Assembly (NCBI GenBank): GCA_949825045.1
Contig: OX463818.1
Location: 30,396,906-30,460,905 of the forward strand
DNA from: Argyresthia goedartella
Taxonomy: Eukaryota; Arthropoda; Insecta; Lepidoptera; Argyresthiidae
Length of the DNA stretch: 64,000 nt
Direction: 5' to 3'
Shown: positions 53,186-64,000 of the stretch, piece after piece
How the letters are laid out: each line of letters starts with the position of its first letter
Position numbering within the stretch: the first letter of the stretch is position 1
Translations under genes and position numbers: made by a program
The notes under the pieces: model-generated
Database searches by the model: none
Told to the model about the DNA's origin: nothing
What the model saw: only the letters and a program-made list of their open reading frames with translations

Positions 53186-55001
53186 ATGGCACCTTCGCCC
53201 TTGACGGTACTGCGGTATGGTATCCGTGAGGAGATGAGATGGCTCGCCCATACTCACAAGTATGTGGAGCGACCTGACATGGACGATGTCCTGCTCAAGC
53301 GTGTGGAGGACGCAATGACATGCGTCGGGAAGGTGTGTCGGCTGGCTGCGGAGGCTGAAGCCCTCGGGCTTACGGATGAAGCCTCGGTGGCTGCAGTGAA
53401 GCAGCTCTGCGCGGATGCTGACCAAGCGATGGAATGCTTGGGCGACATCGAGCGTCGCGCGGAAAAAATTAAGCGGTCGCGACGGAATGACCGCGGGAAA
53501 GGTAACGGAGACCCACCCCCTAAGGGTGTTGTTGGACGGCTGTCACACCTGGAGATTCCGGCCTTCGGTGGGGCAATTGATGAGTGGCCGGCATTCATCA
53601 ATTTATTCGATAGTTTGGTTCACGGTCGCGACGACCTGGACAACGCCTACAAGTTGGCCCAACTATTGATGGCACTGCGGGGTGAACCGAAGGAGTTGGT
53701 CGGTCACCTAACGGTCACGGCGGGCAATTATGAGACCATATAGCCCGGTCCATATTGTTTGACCGCTACCAACACAAACGGCGATTGGTTGATGCGCAGC
53801 TGGGGAAGCTGTTTAGCATCCCAAGAGTAACCCGGGATGTTGACATCCGGGTACAGGTGCTCAACCCTGTGCTGGTGGCCACTAAGGCCCTTCAGAACCT
53901 TGGTCTGCCGGTAGACCAATGGTCATATATCGTTTTGTATATGGTTTTGTCACGGTTGCCTGCAGCTGTTCAAAGTCGGTTTGAACAGCTGCATGGGGGC
54001 AGTAGCTCGGAACTGCCCACGCTCGTCCAATTAACGGATTTTTTGGAGGGTGAATGCTGGCGATGCGACACATTGGATACGGAGGCCAGTGTGCAGCGCC
54101 AACCCGCGCGGATGCGGGAGGGGCCGCGCCCCCCGCCCCCACGGGGGGGTGGGCGGTCAAAACAATTTGGCGTTTTGAATGCCGCGCCGTCAGGTGACGG
54201 CTGTGTGCACTGCGACAGTGCCGGTCATGAAGTGACCAGTTGCGCCAACTTTAAGGCGCTCGGGGTAGCTGCCCGCAGGAAGGTAGTCTTCCGCCACCGA
54301 TTGTGTTTCGGTTGTTTGGGGCCGCACCCGCTGAGCGAGTGCTCACGCGCGTATCCCTGTGAGTGCTGTGGTGGCAAGCACCACATCGTGTTGTGCCTGA
54401 ACCGGTCAGGCCCTTAGGACGGTCACCAGGGCCGGACTCAGGTTGGTCGGCCACAGGGCCCAACCAGGGCCGGATCCAGTCCCCCTCCGGGCAACGGGAG
54501 TCACCAACGGGGTGACTGGGGTACCCGCGGACAGGACCCCCCCCGAGGGGAAGGGGGCAGCGCGGGGGTAACAGGCGGGATAGCCGGGGTTCGGTCGCCG
54601 CTGTCCAGGGTCAGCGAGGACTTCGGGCCGCTGGCTCACCGCGTGTTACGGGCGGGTGTCAGATGGCACCTATGAGTGGCGCGAAGGCTGGGAGCCCACC
54701 ACCTTCTGCGCCACCCTGCCCGTCGCTCTGGGAGTCGAACAGGGAGGCGAACAGTCGGATGTCGCCCCCATTCCTAGAGCGCCCCAGGTTGGATCCGCTC
54801 TCCCCCCTCCATCCACGGTGGCCACCGGGCACACCGTACACCGTCCGGTATGGTCGGATACCGGGACAGCGAGGGGCCTATTATGCGGGTTGGGACCCCC
54901 TGATGTTCATACGGTCTGATATGCCACCGACATATCAGCAGCTGAGTTACCAGGCCGACGGAGGTCTCAGCGGGTTCGGATCCCGCGGAGGTTCCCGCTA
55001 G
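53186..55001 (+). pseudogene. gag: BEL/Pao Gag, broken
   Basis: The first frame, from ATG 53186, covers the DUF1759-like region (LSHLEIPAFGGAIDEWPAF ... ELVGHLTVTAGNYE). It stops at TAG 53741-53743 because of a two-base AT duplication near 53737. The gene continues in another frame (53755-54417) with zinc-knuckle-like motifs CVHCDSAGHEVTSC, CFGCLGPHPLSEC and CECCGGKHHIVLC, then stops at TAG 54415-54417. A further shift leads to the frame ending at TAG 54999-55001 (SPPFLERPRLDPLSP ... GSRGGSR). It lacks the long tandem repeats of element 1. The final TAG is in the same frame as pol, as in element 1. Confidence 0.8.
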
Positions 55002-58000
55002 GGACACGCCGCCCACTTACAGGGTGCCGCCACTCCACAGACGGTCATGCTCCCCACCGCCTCGGTGATAGCGTGGAGTTCGGACGGCAAATCTTGTGTG
55101 GCACGAGCACTATTGGACTCGGGGGCCCAGGGGTGCTTAGTCTCGTGCAACCTTGTAAGACGGTTGGGCATTTCGGTAAGGGAGTATCCACATTCCATTC
55201 GGGGAATTGGGAACACGGAAGTCGGTTCCGTTAAGGGAGTATGTCGGATTACTCTCTCGTCACGGGTGGATTCATCGGTGAATCTGACGGTCACGGCATT
55301 AGTCATGCCTAATGTGATGGGCTCACACCCTCACGTACGGTTGTCGCCCTCGGTGCGACAGTTGGTCGCTGGGTTGTCACTGGCTGACCCGGAGTTTGAT
55401 ATTCCGGGCCCAGTAGACATTTTATTGGGTGTCGATGCCTTGGGATACCTGTTAGTGCCAGGTGTCCACGTGTTGCAGGCGACTGGTCTGGTTTCGGTCA
55501 ACACCAGACTGGGCCATGCGGTAATGGGTCCGGTCATGCCGGCTGCCCCACGCCTAGCGACTCGTAGTCCCTTATTCGGTTCTGTACTCTCGGAGGTGAT
55601 ACAGAAGTTTTGGGAGGTGGAGGAACCACCTACGGTCCACCGGTTGGACCCGGTTGAAGAAGAGTGTGAACAGTTTTATCGGAACAATACTGGTCGCCTT
55701 CGGTCATGTCGATTTCTCACACGTCTTCCATTCCGGAGTGATCGCCCACCGCTGGGCAGTTCACACCATGCAGCCGAGACGCGGCTTCTGTCGATGGAAC
55801 GACGCATGAAGCGTGACGGGATTTTCCGGCAGAAGTACGTCGATTTCATGCGGGAATACGAGTCGCTCGGCCACATGTCGGTTTCGGGTATCGACTGGAA
55901 GCGTGAAGACCACTGCTTCCTGCCCCATCACGCGGTCTTGAGGACCCCGGAGGGCAAAATACGGGTAGTGTTCGATGGATCGGCATCAACATCTAACGGC
56001 ATGAACCTGAACCAGTGTTTGCATTCAGGGCCGAAGTTGAACCATGACATCGCGGATGTTATCACACGGTTCCGTCGACACAATGTTGTGTTTGTAGCTG
56101 ACATCCGGATGATGTTTAGACAGACGGTCATTCACCCTGACGATAGACGGTATCAGCTGATACTGTGGCGAGAGAGCCCAGATCAGCCCATCAGGGTGTA
56201 CGAGCTGAACACCAACACGTACGGGCTACGGTCTAGTCCTTATTTGGCGATTCGCACTCTGCGGGAGTTAGCGGATCGAGAACGGTTAAATTTCCCTAGA
56301 GGAGCAGCGATCCTGGAGCAGGATCTCTACGTGGACGATATCTGTACCGGTGCAGATTCCGTAGAGGAGGCGCTCGCTCGACGGGACGAGCTAGTTGAGC
56401 TCTTACGGGGTGGAGGTTACGAGCTCCGGAAATGGATGTCGAACTCTCCAGAGTTACTGACTGGTCTTCCGGATGACTACCAGCAGGATCCCCACATTTT
56501 TGAAAATTTGGAAAATCCAAATATGTTGTCGGTATTAGGCGTCCAGTACCAGCCGGTGTCAGACATGTTTTCGTATCGGGTCGAGTTGGACTCCCCGAAG
56601 GTCTGGACGAAACGGAACGTCCTTTCAACGGTGGCTAGGACATTTGATCCAAACGGGTGGATCACCCCGGTAACATTTCAGCTCAAGTGTTTTATGCAGC
56701 AATTGTGGTCTGCTGAGCTGAAATGGGACTACCCGATCGGCGGGTCATTGAGCTCAGAGTGGGACTCGTTCTTTTCGACCCTCCCTGGCATCAATCGGAT
56801 TTCACTGCCACGGAGGTTGGTCCCCAGCAAACGATACACCGCCACCCTGCATGGGTTTTTCGATGCCTCGGAGAAGGGCTACGGAGCTGCGGTGTATCTG
56901 CGTACGGTCGACTCCTCGGGGGAGGTTGATGTGCGGTTGGTCATGGTCAAGAGCAAGGTTGCGCCGTTGCGCACTCGCCTGACCATTCCCAAATTAGAGC
57001 TTTCGGGAGCGGCTCTCCTGACTCGTCTGCCAAACCACACGATGACGGTTCTTCGTGGGTCAATAGCGTTAGAAGATACGGTCTACGCTTGGACGGACAG
57101 CCAGATCGTGTTATGCTGGCTGAAGGCTTCAGTTCACAAGCTGGAGATTTTTGTGGCGAATCGGGTTTCGCAGATTTTGAATTCGGAGTTTCCCTTAATC
57201 TAGAGACATGTTCCAGGGGAGATGAACCCAGCAGACTGTGCGTCTCGTGGGTGTCACGCTCCGGAGTTGGATGGACATCCCTTGTGGTGGGGTCCAAAAT
57301 GGTTGACTCAAGCCGAATCGGATTGGCCAATGAGTCCACGCGTTACCTCGGCGAACGGCGCCTTGACAGTCGGTGTCTGTATGACGCAACCAGAGCCGGA
57401 AGAGGAGTTCAGCCTGCTGGAACGGTACAGCTCGCTCGACAAGCTGGTCAATGTGACCGCCTGGATCTTCCGATTTGCGCGGAATTGTCGCAATTCTGAG
57501 GTGCAACGGGTGCGGACACAGGTCCTGACACCACGGGAACGGAACCATGCGTTGTTCGCATTGGTACGGAACGTGCAGACGGTGCACTTTAGGTCCGAAT
57601 TGGACATTCTGAGACGCGGACGCGTCCAACTGAAGGAAGCTGTGGCTCGGCTCAACCCGTTTATTGACCCTCACGGATTTCTGAGGGTAGGAGGTCGGCT
57701 GCGGAATGCCAACCTGCCTTATGCGGGTCGCCACCCGTTGTTACTCCCTAGGAAAGGGAAGTTGGTCGAACTGTTGATACAGGATCGACACATTCGGAAT
57801 GGGCATGTCGGATGCCACGCCTTGATGGCGTTTCTCCAGCGCGAGTTCTGGATTCTGTCGGGAAGACGCTTAGTGCGTAGCGTCGTATTTCGGTGCCTGC
57901 CTTGTTATGGGGCCAAGGCGGCTACGATGCAGCCCCAGATGGGCGATTTGCCCTCGGATAGGCTTAACGAAATCCGGCCCTTTGCGGGTGTCGGAACGGA

Positions 58001-58884
58001 TTTCGCGGGACCATTCATGGTCAAGTCTTCACAGCTACGGAACGCCAGATTAGTGAAGGCATACTTGTGCGTCTTCGTGTGCTTGGCCACGAAGGCAGTC
58101 CACTTGGAGGTGGTCAGTGACCTCACTACAGAGGCATTTATGTCTAGATCGGTTCGTCTCACGAAGGGGCCTCCCGACATTAATCCGTTCGGACAACGGC
58201 ACAAATTTTGTCGGAGCCAGGCGATATCTGCAGGAGGTCACTCAATTCCTGAACGGTAACCAGGACGCCATCGGTACGGCTTACTCCCGACGAGGGATTG
58301 AATGGGTTTTCAGTCCGCCGGGATGTCCTCATTGGGGAGGAATTTTTGAGCCTGCGGTTAAATCGGCTAAGTCGCACCTGACGAGGATCATCGGTGAGAC
58401 CTCTCTACGCTTTGAAGAGCTTGCGACGCTGTTCTGTAAAATTGAAATGACCCTGAACTCGCGTCCGTTGTGCCCGCTCAGTTCGGATCCAAATGATTTG
58501 GAAGCGTTGACGCCGGGTCACTTCCTGATAGGTCAGCCCCTTAACGCCCTGCCAGAATACCCATTCGGTGACGTTAAGTTAAGTCGGTTAACTAGGTGGC
58601 AGATGTTGCAGCAGATGGCTCAAGATTTTTGGAAACGGTGGTCCCTTGAGTACTTGCACATCTTGCAGCAGCGCCTTAAGTGGACTGACCGGACGAGCCC
58701 CCCTTAAGTCGGTGATTTGGTACTGATTAAGGATGCGAACCTGCCATCATTGAGATGGAGACGAGGACGGATCGTCAATTTGTACACGGGTCGGGATGGC
58801 ACGCCTCGATCAGCAGAAGTCAAGGTGGGGGACTCGGTCCTCAAGAGAGCGGTCGCAACACTTTCTCGCCTTCCTATTGATTAG
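55002..58884 (+). pseudogene. pol: BEL/Pao Pol, complete domains but broken
   Basis: The main frame (open to 57203) has protease DSGA (residues 24-27 from the Met at 55047), RT with DIRMMFRQTVIH and catalytic YVDD (428-431), and the RNase H-like part (LHGFFDASEKGYG ... WTDSQIVLCWL). A Trp codon has become TAG at 57201-57203. The frame goes on (57222-58140) into the integrase zinc region (HIRNGHVGCH ... CLPCYG) and GTDFAGPFMV. A small deletion near 58140 shifts the frame, and DNGTNFVGA and the DUF5641-like end follow. TAA at 58705-58707 precedes VGDLVLIKDAN; the natural stop is TAG 58882-58884. It serves as the reference for what element 1 has lost. Confidence 0.85.
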
Positions 58885-58915
58885 GGACAGGTTCGGGCCT
58901 GTCCGGGCGGGTGAC

Positions 58916-59490
58916 TGTTTAATATTTATGCTTCGGAACGCACCGGTTTTCGTTGCGCGGATCGACCGCGAGTAATCGGGACATCACTAGCGGAAACGGA
59001 ACCGCAGCTGTCACTTGCATAGAACCGAGATGAGGAATTAGAGGTTACTTTTTGTCGTGAGGAAAACATGTCGGCACATGTCGTCGGGCCTTGACTGCAT
59101 TTTAGTGTAACAATTGTCTAACACAGGTGTCGGGCCTGGTCGGAGTGTTAATCATAATAATCGTCGGGAAATAAGTAGACTCGCGTCAGCGGAGTGAGTG
59201 ATTCGTGTTGTGAAGGTTGAAGTTGTACGGTCCCCAACTCGTCGTATTCAGACAGCGACTCCTCGTGCCGGCAAGCAACACGCCGGCGACAGCATCGGGC
59301 TGCGAAGAGAGTGAGATTCGGTTCCTCTCCCCCCACACCGTGCATTCCTTATCCCGTATTCCTGCCTCGAATTGAGCTCTCGAATTCCTGTCTACGGCGG
59401 CAACGGTCAGTAACACTTGCGATTCTCCCTCCTGGTGAAAACCAGCCCCTCAAGATTCCACGCCGTTCGGTTGAGGCGTGGAATTAAACA
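58916..59490 (+). repeat. 3' LTR of BEL element 2
   Basis: 575 bases, about 1.4% different from the 5' LTR by eye. Confidence 0.9.
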
Positions 59491-59869
59491 TTGATCTAGC
59501 ACCAAACTAGGATTCCATGTATCTTGAGTACTAGACAACGATACACATACTTATATAGATAAATATTATACCAAGATAGATAAACAACCATAACTAGGGT
59601 ACAAGCTGCCGTTCTCATCAAACAAATATTTGCCCCCACCGTGACTCGAACCCGGGACACATGGCTTCGTAGTTCATCATTTGTTAATCTTTAGTAGGTT
59701 CTTGGTATTTTCTTAATTCGTTCAGTATTTTTAAAGATTTCAGAGTGATTTTATGTCATGAGTGGTGAGGGAATATATATCAGCAGATTTATTTATTCTA
59801 ATATATATAAAAGGGCCAAGGAAACAGAATAATTTTTGGGCGAAGGAAGTACGGAAAGGTATCGTCTAC

Positions 59870-60660
59870 AAGCATACCCCATCCTAACGCCGCCGTCTGT
59901 TTAGTAGACCTTGGCTATATTTTGGAGATAAATGCTGTTTTAAAATAATATGATAGACAAATAGACGAAAAGTTTAGACATTGAAAACAGCTCTTTGGGC
60001 ACGTTCTAATGGCAGAATTGAAGTTTTATGCAGTAAGTTAGTACAGATTGACAAAGTGCCGTATATACTTGTTTCATCAACCCAGCATCAGCAACGTGGC
60101 GGAGCATTTTAAAGTGTAGATAAATTGCAAATTTTGCCTGTTACCAAGTGAATATGGGAACTAAACGTGAGATTCTGAACCACAATAACCCCGAGGTATT
60201 TATAGTAGGGGTTTTATTAAGGGCTTGGCAAGAGCAGGCACTACTGTTTAGATCAGATCAGTTATAGGCAAATAGCAAACCATCGGTACTCTGAATGTTT
60301 CTGATAGAGAAAGCAACGAGTTTGACCTTATCAGTGTTAGTGTGCTGCTCTGAAGCCATGTGATAGCTTTATTGAAGCCTCGCTGTGCAACTTCATAAGT
60401 CGTCTCCTAAGTTTTTGCCGAGAATAAAATAAAAGTATCATCAGCATACGTAATTAATTTTCCTTGTGCAGGATTTAAGTCACACATTTCTTTAATATAA
60501 ATCAAGAAAAGTAATTGCTAGGTCACCGCTACAGTGGTATCCAATTTTCATGAATTGAGTACGAGAGGTGAGATATTTCTCAAACAGCTTTAATTGCATT
60601 CCTCTAATGCCATGTCGGTCCAGAATTGGGGAGAAGAGAGAAGGAGGGTGGGGACAAAGA
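59870..60660 (-). pseudogene. Jockey/CR1-type reverse transcriptase fragment, inverted copy
   Basis: On the minus strand DRHGIRGMQLKLFEKYLTSR, then the TACGTATGCTGATGATACTT block encoding the YADD region, then sequence continuing past the point where the left copy (47870-48325) ends. Stops interrupt it. Confidence 0.6.
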
Positions 60661-61047
60661 CCATGTGATACGCCTTGGCAAGGTCAAGAAAAGTGCCTAA
60701 GACCAGATTCTTAACCACATAGCCGGTGTATACCGGTGGTGGTTAAGAATAAGATGAGTATTCATGCACAGCGTCACTAGTGAAGACTTCGTAAGCCAAA
60801 TCGGAATTTAGTCAGAAGCTTGTTAGTTTCTAAGTATCTTATCAGTGGAGAGTATTTAATTCATGTGGGTAGATATTGCTTACCACAATCAGCCTCCTGC
60901 ATCACCACTTAAAAAAGGTCATCATATCTAATCATATTATGTATGTGTTGTCATTAGTCGATAAAGTGACGGATACAAATAGCAATTATGTTCAATGATG
61001 ATTCACAGTTACCGTAGTACCTACATAAATATTTATTTCACCTTCAA

Positions 61048-61273
61048 TGAGCTGTCGGGCGGGGACGCCCAAGAAGGTCATATAAAGACCAAATCGGCGA
61101 TTCGTTAGTAAAGGGGCAAATACGAAGTACCCATAACCGGCGAGCTTGCATGAAGAGACTTATGAATGTTGAGGAAGCGAGAGATGTATGCCAGGATCGT
61201 AGCAGGTGGAGGTCTTTGGTCTCTGCCTACCCCTCTTCCGGGAAATAGTCGTGAGCATATGTATGTATGTATG
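61048..61273 (+). mobile_element. 5'-truncated LINE end with (TATG)n tail
   Basis: It is flanked by an 11-base duplication, TTCACCTTCAA (61037-61047 and 61274-61284). One frame ends QDRSRWRSLVSAYPSSGK then stop, and the insert finishes in GTATGTATGTATG. This is a typical target-primed insertion, present only in this arm. Confidence 0.7.
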
Positions 61274-61439
61274 TTCACCTTCAAGACATCATGATGTTTA
61301 GGTAAATGTCTATCACATAAACAAATAAATGAAATGTAATGAAATGAAAATAATGAAATGAAATAATTTATTTTGCCTTATTAATCATACAAACAAAACA
61401 TACAAGGATACACAAAATCAGGCAAAAAAGGAACGGTAA

Positions 61440-62100
61440 AGGAAATAACTGATCAAGTGCGAGTCGGACTTGCGCACGAAGGGTTCCGCAACACCGTACA
61501 ATGGTAGGGAAGGAGGTGGTGTGAATTGATTGAATTTTACATAGCAGAATGTCGTTTACAAAGTTATTGCTTCGGCTACTTTCATACCCCATGTACGTAA
61601 CCAACACTTTTACCTTTATCTTTACAAGTTTGTGGTTTATAGAAAAATAATACCTTGGCAATTCCGAATGGGACTTCCTGTAACCTTTCTTCCAGTTCTA
61701 AATGTTGTATTTTTTTCATAATTTTAGACTTTGTAGTTTCGGAGATTGACATTTTTTGAATTTTTTTGATCATAACTTCTGAACAAAAATTAAAAAAATG
61801 AAAAGTTTATAAAGAGCCCTTTTTGACGATATCCTAATTGACTTATTACGGTGTATTTTTCTTTTAGTCATTTTACCCCCTCCACTGTTTTTTAGGCAAT
61901 TTTTTTTTAAAAGACTTTAATTATGTGGTGGTTATCAGGATAAATATTTTTGTACAGGACTTCAACACTCTATCTCTTATAGTTCCTGGGAAAAGAGCCT
62001 GTGACAGACGGACGGATGGCCGGACGGACGGACGGACGCGCGAGTGATCCTATAAGGGTACCTCCTTTTGAGATACGCAACCCTAAAGAAACAAGAAAAC
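61440..62100 (-). repeat. Dispersed repeat with GGTTCCG / GTACC ends
   Basis: Inverted copy of the family at 1485-2075 and 45960-46610 (AAGTGCGAGTCGGACTTGCG ... GGTACCTCCTTTTGAGATAC). Confidence 0.65.
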
Positions 62101-62124
62101 ATAAAAACAGGATATACTGCCTAA

Positions 62125-62377
62125 TTAATTATAATAATCATAATAATATAATAATATACCTTGGACACTATTTACACACATTGATTTAGCCCCAAACTAG
62201 GATTCCCTGTATCTTGGGTACTAAGCAACAAAACACATACTTAGATAGATAAACAACCTTGACTGGGGTACAAACATCCGTTCTCATCCAACAAATATTT
62301 GCTCCCACCGGGACTCGAACCCGGGATCCTTGACTTCGTAGGCAGGGTCACTGCCGACTCGGCCATTCGGGTCGTCA
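62125..62377 (-). repeat. tRNA-derived SINE, first family, near complete
   Basis: Minus-strand head GACGACCCGAATGGCCGAGT, B box GGGTTCGAGTCC, body ending at TGTGTAAATAGTGTCCAAGG, and an (ATT)n tail. It interrupts the right arm where the left arm reads continuously (near 45925-45960). Confidence 0.75.
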
Positions 62378-62885
62378 TGGATAACAGAATGTGGGTATCA
62401 GCTGAATACTACGTAACCCTTATAAATGACACGTGTCTGACCTTTAACCGACCATTATCAGGACTAATTGATACCAAATACCATCATATTCCCTCAAAAA
62501 TTCATTTCCCGTGCGACCGATACCTCCCATTGGGAATATTTGGAACAGTTTACATTATTTGCACTTATCGGAGATATGAGTGAATTGAACGACCCGGACT
62601 ATTGTTAAAATTATTTTGTTATTGGAACGTCGAAGGCATACGTAATGTATTGGTTTGTTTCGAGACATTACCATGTTCTATTTGAAAAAGACTACTGATT
62701 TATTTGAATGCGCGAAATGATAATTGTTTCAAAATCGATAAAACTGTGCGATAATTTATTTACCCGGAATACAAGTACTTTTATGAGATGTTTAATATTT
62801 ATTCTGTATTCAAGGCCGATAAAAGGCGCAACTTCATATTTCACATTTCCGTGCGATTTTGGCCGAGCTATCACCCAATTATTAT

Positions 62886-64000
62886 AGAAAATAAAAACTC
62901 TATAGAATAAAAACTCTTTGCCGTCATTAGTAAATTGGCGCTATTTTGAATACTGTAAGTTGTACAAACAGAAAGTTTAGCGTTACATAATAGTAAATCT
63001 ATTGAAAAAGCATTCAAGTGATGAAGTAGATGTGTTAACACCTGAGTTTTAAAAGAGAGGGTGGCTTTTTTTTCGTAGTCATGGTATAATGTATACTATG
63101 CAACTCTTGAATAAAACGGATTTATATCGAGGACCATGAATCACTCGCGTCGCTCAGGATTCTAACACTTGAATCACTCGCTTTAAATCCGTCCTTTATT
63201 CACTAGTTGCATAATATACAATTTCATCCCAAATTAACTAAATATTCACCAAAATTGTTTACCCTATTTCATACTAAATTCCATGGTGTCGCCTCGCTCC
63301 GCTAGGCTTTCCTTCGGCTCCAGGTTGTATTATAAACTTGTGACCTAACAAACCTAACTTTAGTATTCGGACAGAAAGTGACCTATAAAATCCCATACGG
63401 TTCTGCGAAACTACCTGGTGGTAGTAAATTTGGTGACATTTAACATATTTGCCCTGAAAAAAATTAATAACAAAACTTTTTCGGTTATCGCCTTTTTAAC
63501 CATACTTCAGTTAGTCGTCAATAAACTTAATTTGAAATAATTAAAGTGGTTTATTTACGAAGCACAAAACTGGTTTGGTTTTTTTCAGTTCGGTTGTTTA
63601 ATAGCTAAGATTTAGTCATGTATAACCTTAGAGAAGTAAGCAAATTGGATTGGTAACTTGCAACAATACATGTTTACTTAGTGTATACTGATTCTTAGAC
63701 TATTCGTTACTAAAGGCTTGCTGAACTATCAAACAATTATTATTGTTAAACACTAAACAAATATCTTGTTACTATTATCTCAATTAAGTTTGTTATTTTT
63801 TACACACAAAACTGCAATTCAACAAAACTTATGTAATTAACAACAAACTAATATGTTGAACTAAACATAGCGTTATCCACTGTTAGCCGTATTTTGATTG
63901 TTTACAACCAAACACTTTAGTTTACGGCATGACGAACTACCAACAGTCCTCGCGCGAGTTGAATGGAGTCTTGTCAAACAAAATCCGACCGTGCGGCACA
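62886..64000. other. Right edge, one small foldback, no gene
   Basis: 63090-63220 has inverted ends (TATACTATGCAACT...ATAAAACGGATTTA against TAAATCCGTCCTTTATTC...GTTGCATAATATAC) around a repeated TTGAATCACTCGC. Nothing recognised beyond it. Confidence 0.4.

Larger units (their letters stand above)
51900..59490 (+). mobile_element. Full-length but decayed BEL/Pao LTR retrotransposon
   Basis: LTRs are 51900-52475 (576) and 58916-59490 (575), TGTTTAATA...AAACA, with about eight differences. The 5-bp duplication is TTGAT (51895-51899 and 59491-59495). The leader begins TTTTGGTAGCAGGCGCGG, as in element 1. gag and pol are complete in domain content but carry several stops and shifts, so this copy is older and inactive. 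Confidence 0.9.
51851..59672 (-). repeat. SINE (first family) split by the second BEL element
   Basis: 51851-51899 and 59491-59672 together form a minus-strand SINE (ACACATTGATCTAG, ACTAGGATTCCATGTATC, B box at CTCGAACCCGGGAC). The tRNA-like head is truncated. TTGAT is duplicated at the break. Confidence 0.7.
60115..62885 (-). repeat. Right arm of the large inverted repeat
   Basis: Inverted counterpart of 45410-48325. It carries two later insertions that the left arm lacks: a LINE tail (61048-61273) and a SINE (62125-62377). Confidence 0.6.

Noticed and set aside
62298..62583. 94-codon ORF crossing the SINE end
   Set aside because: It fuses SINE head sequence to unrelated flanking repeat, with no conserved protein.

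Overview
This is a eukaryotic window, almost certainly from a moth or butterfly (Lepidoptera). It is AT-rich and has GT-AG introns. It carries tRNA-derived SINEs and many copies of the dispersed repeat with GGTTCCGTACC-like ends that is common in lepidopteran DNA, plus BEL/Pao, gypsy/errantivirus, CR1-like and RTE-like retroelements and one Polinton (Maverick). Most of the sequence is mobile DNA, much of it nested.

Two ordinary host genes can be supported, both on the + strand. The first (891-6930) is a small secreted protein with one pacifastin-type protease-inhibitor domain. It is spread over four tiny exons whose first intron is filled by an LTR element, a TTAA-type MITE and SINEs. The second (38195-39670) is a two-exon CHK/EcKinase-like gene that looks intact. 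A third, uncertain multi-exon gene (22365-23960, minus) encodes lysine-rich modules with SDxE motifs and lies inside the Polinton.

Layout: 1-8857, host gene plus small repeats. 8864-25905, a decayed Polinton with 240-bp terminal inverted repeats (AG...CT ends) and a 6-bp target duplication, GGCACG. It contains remnants of a packaging ATPase, a DUF8207-like protein, a small YVDKK protein, a retroviral-type integrase and a protein-primed family-B DNA polymerase. It is interrupted by a young, internally deleted BEL/Pao element (16858-22249, TSD GTACC). 26609-27998, a MITE and LINE tails. 27999-37177 (minus), a very young errantivirus-like element with gag, pol and env (LTRs differ at one visible site, TSD AAGGC), inserted into a LINE tail. 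38195-39670, the kinase-like gene. 40102-43969, a CR1-like LINE inserted into a SINE. 44664-45405, a foldback element. 45410-48325 and 60115-62885, two arms of a large diverged inverted repeat. Between the arms sits a second, older BEL/Pao element (51900-59490, TSD TTGAT) inserted into a SINE.

The most notable items are the precisely delimited Polinton with its possible cargo gene and internal repeat clusters, the recently mobile BEL element that lacks reverse transcriptase, the in-frame amber codon between gag and pol shared by both BEL elements, and the env-bearing element whose gag carries zinc knuckles. All homology statements come from reading motifs by eye; no database search was run.
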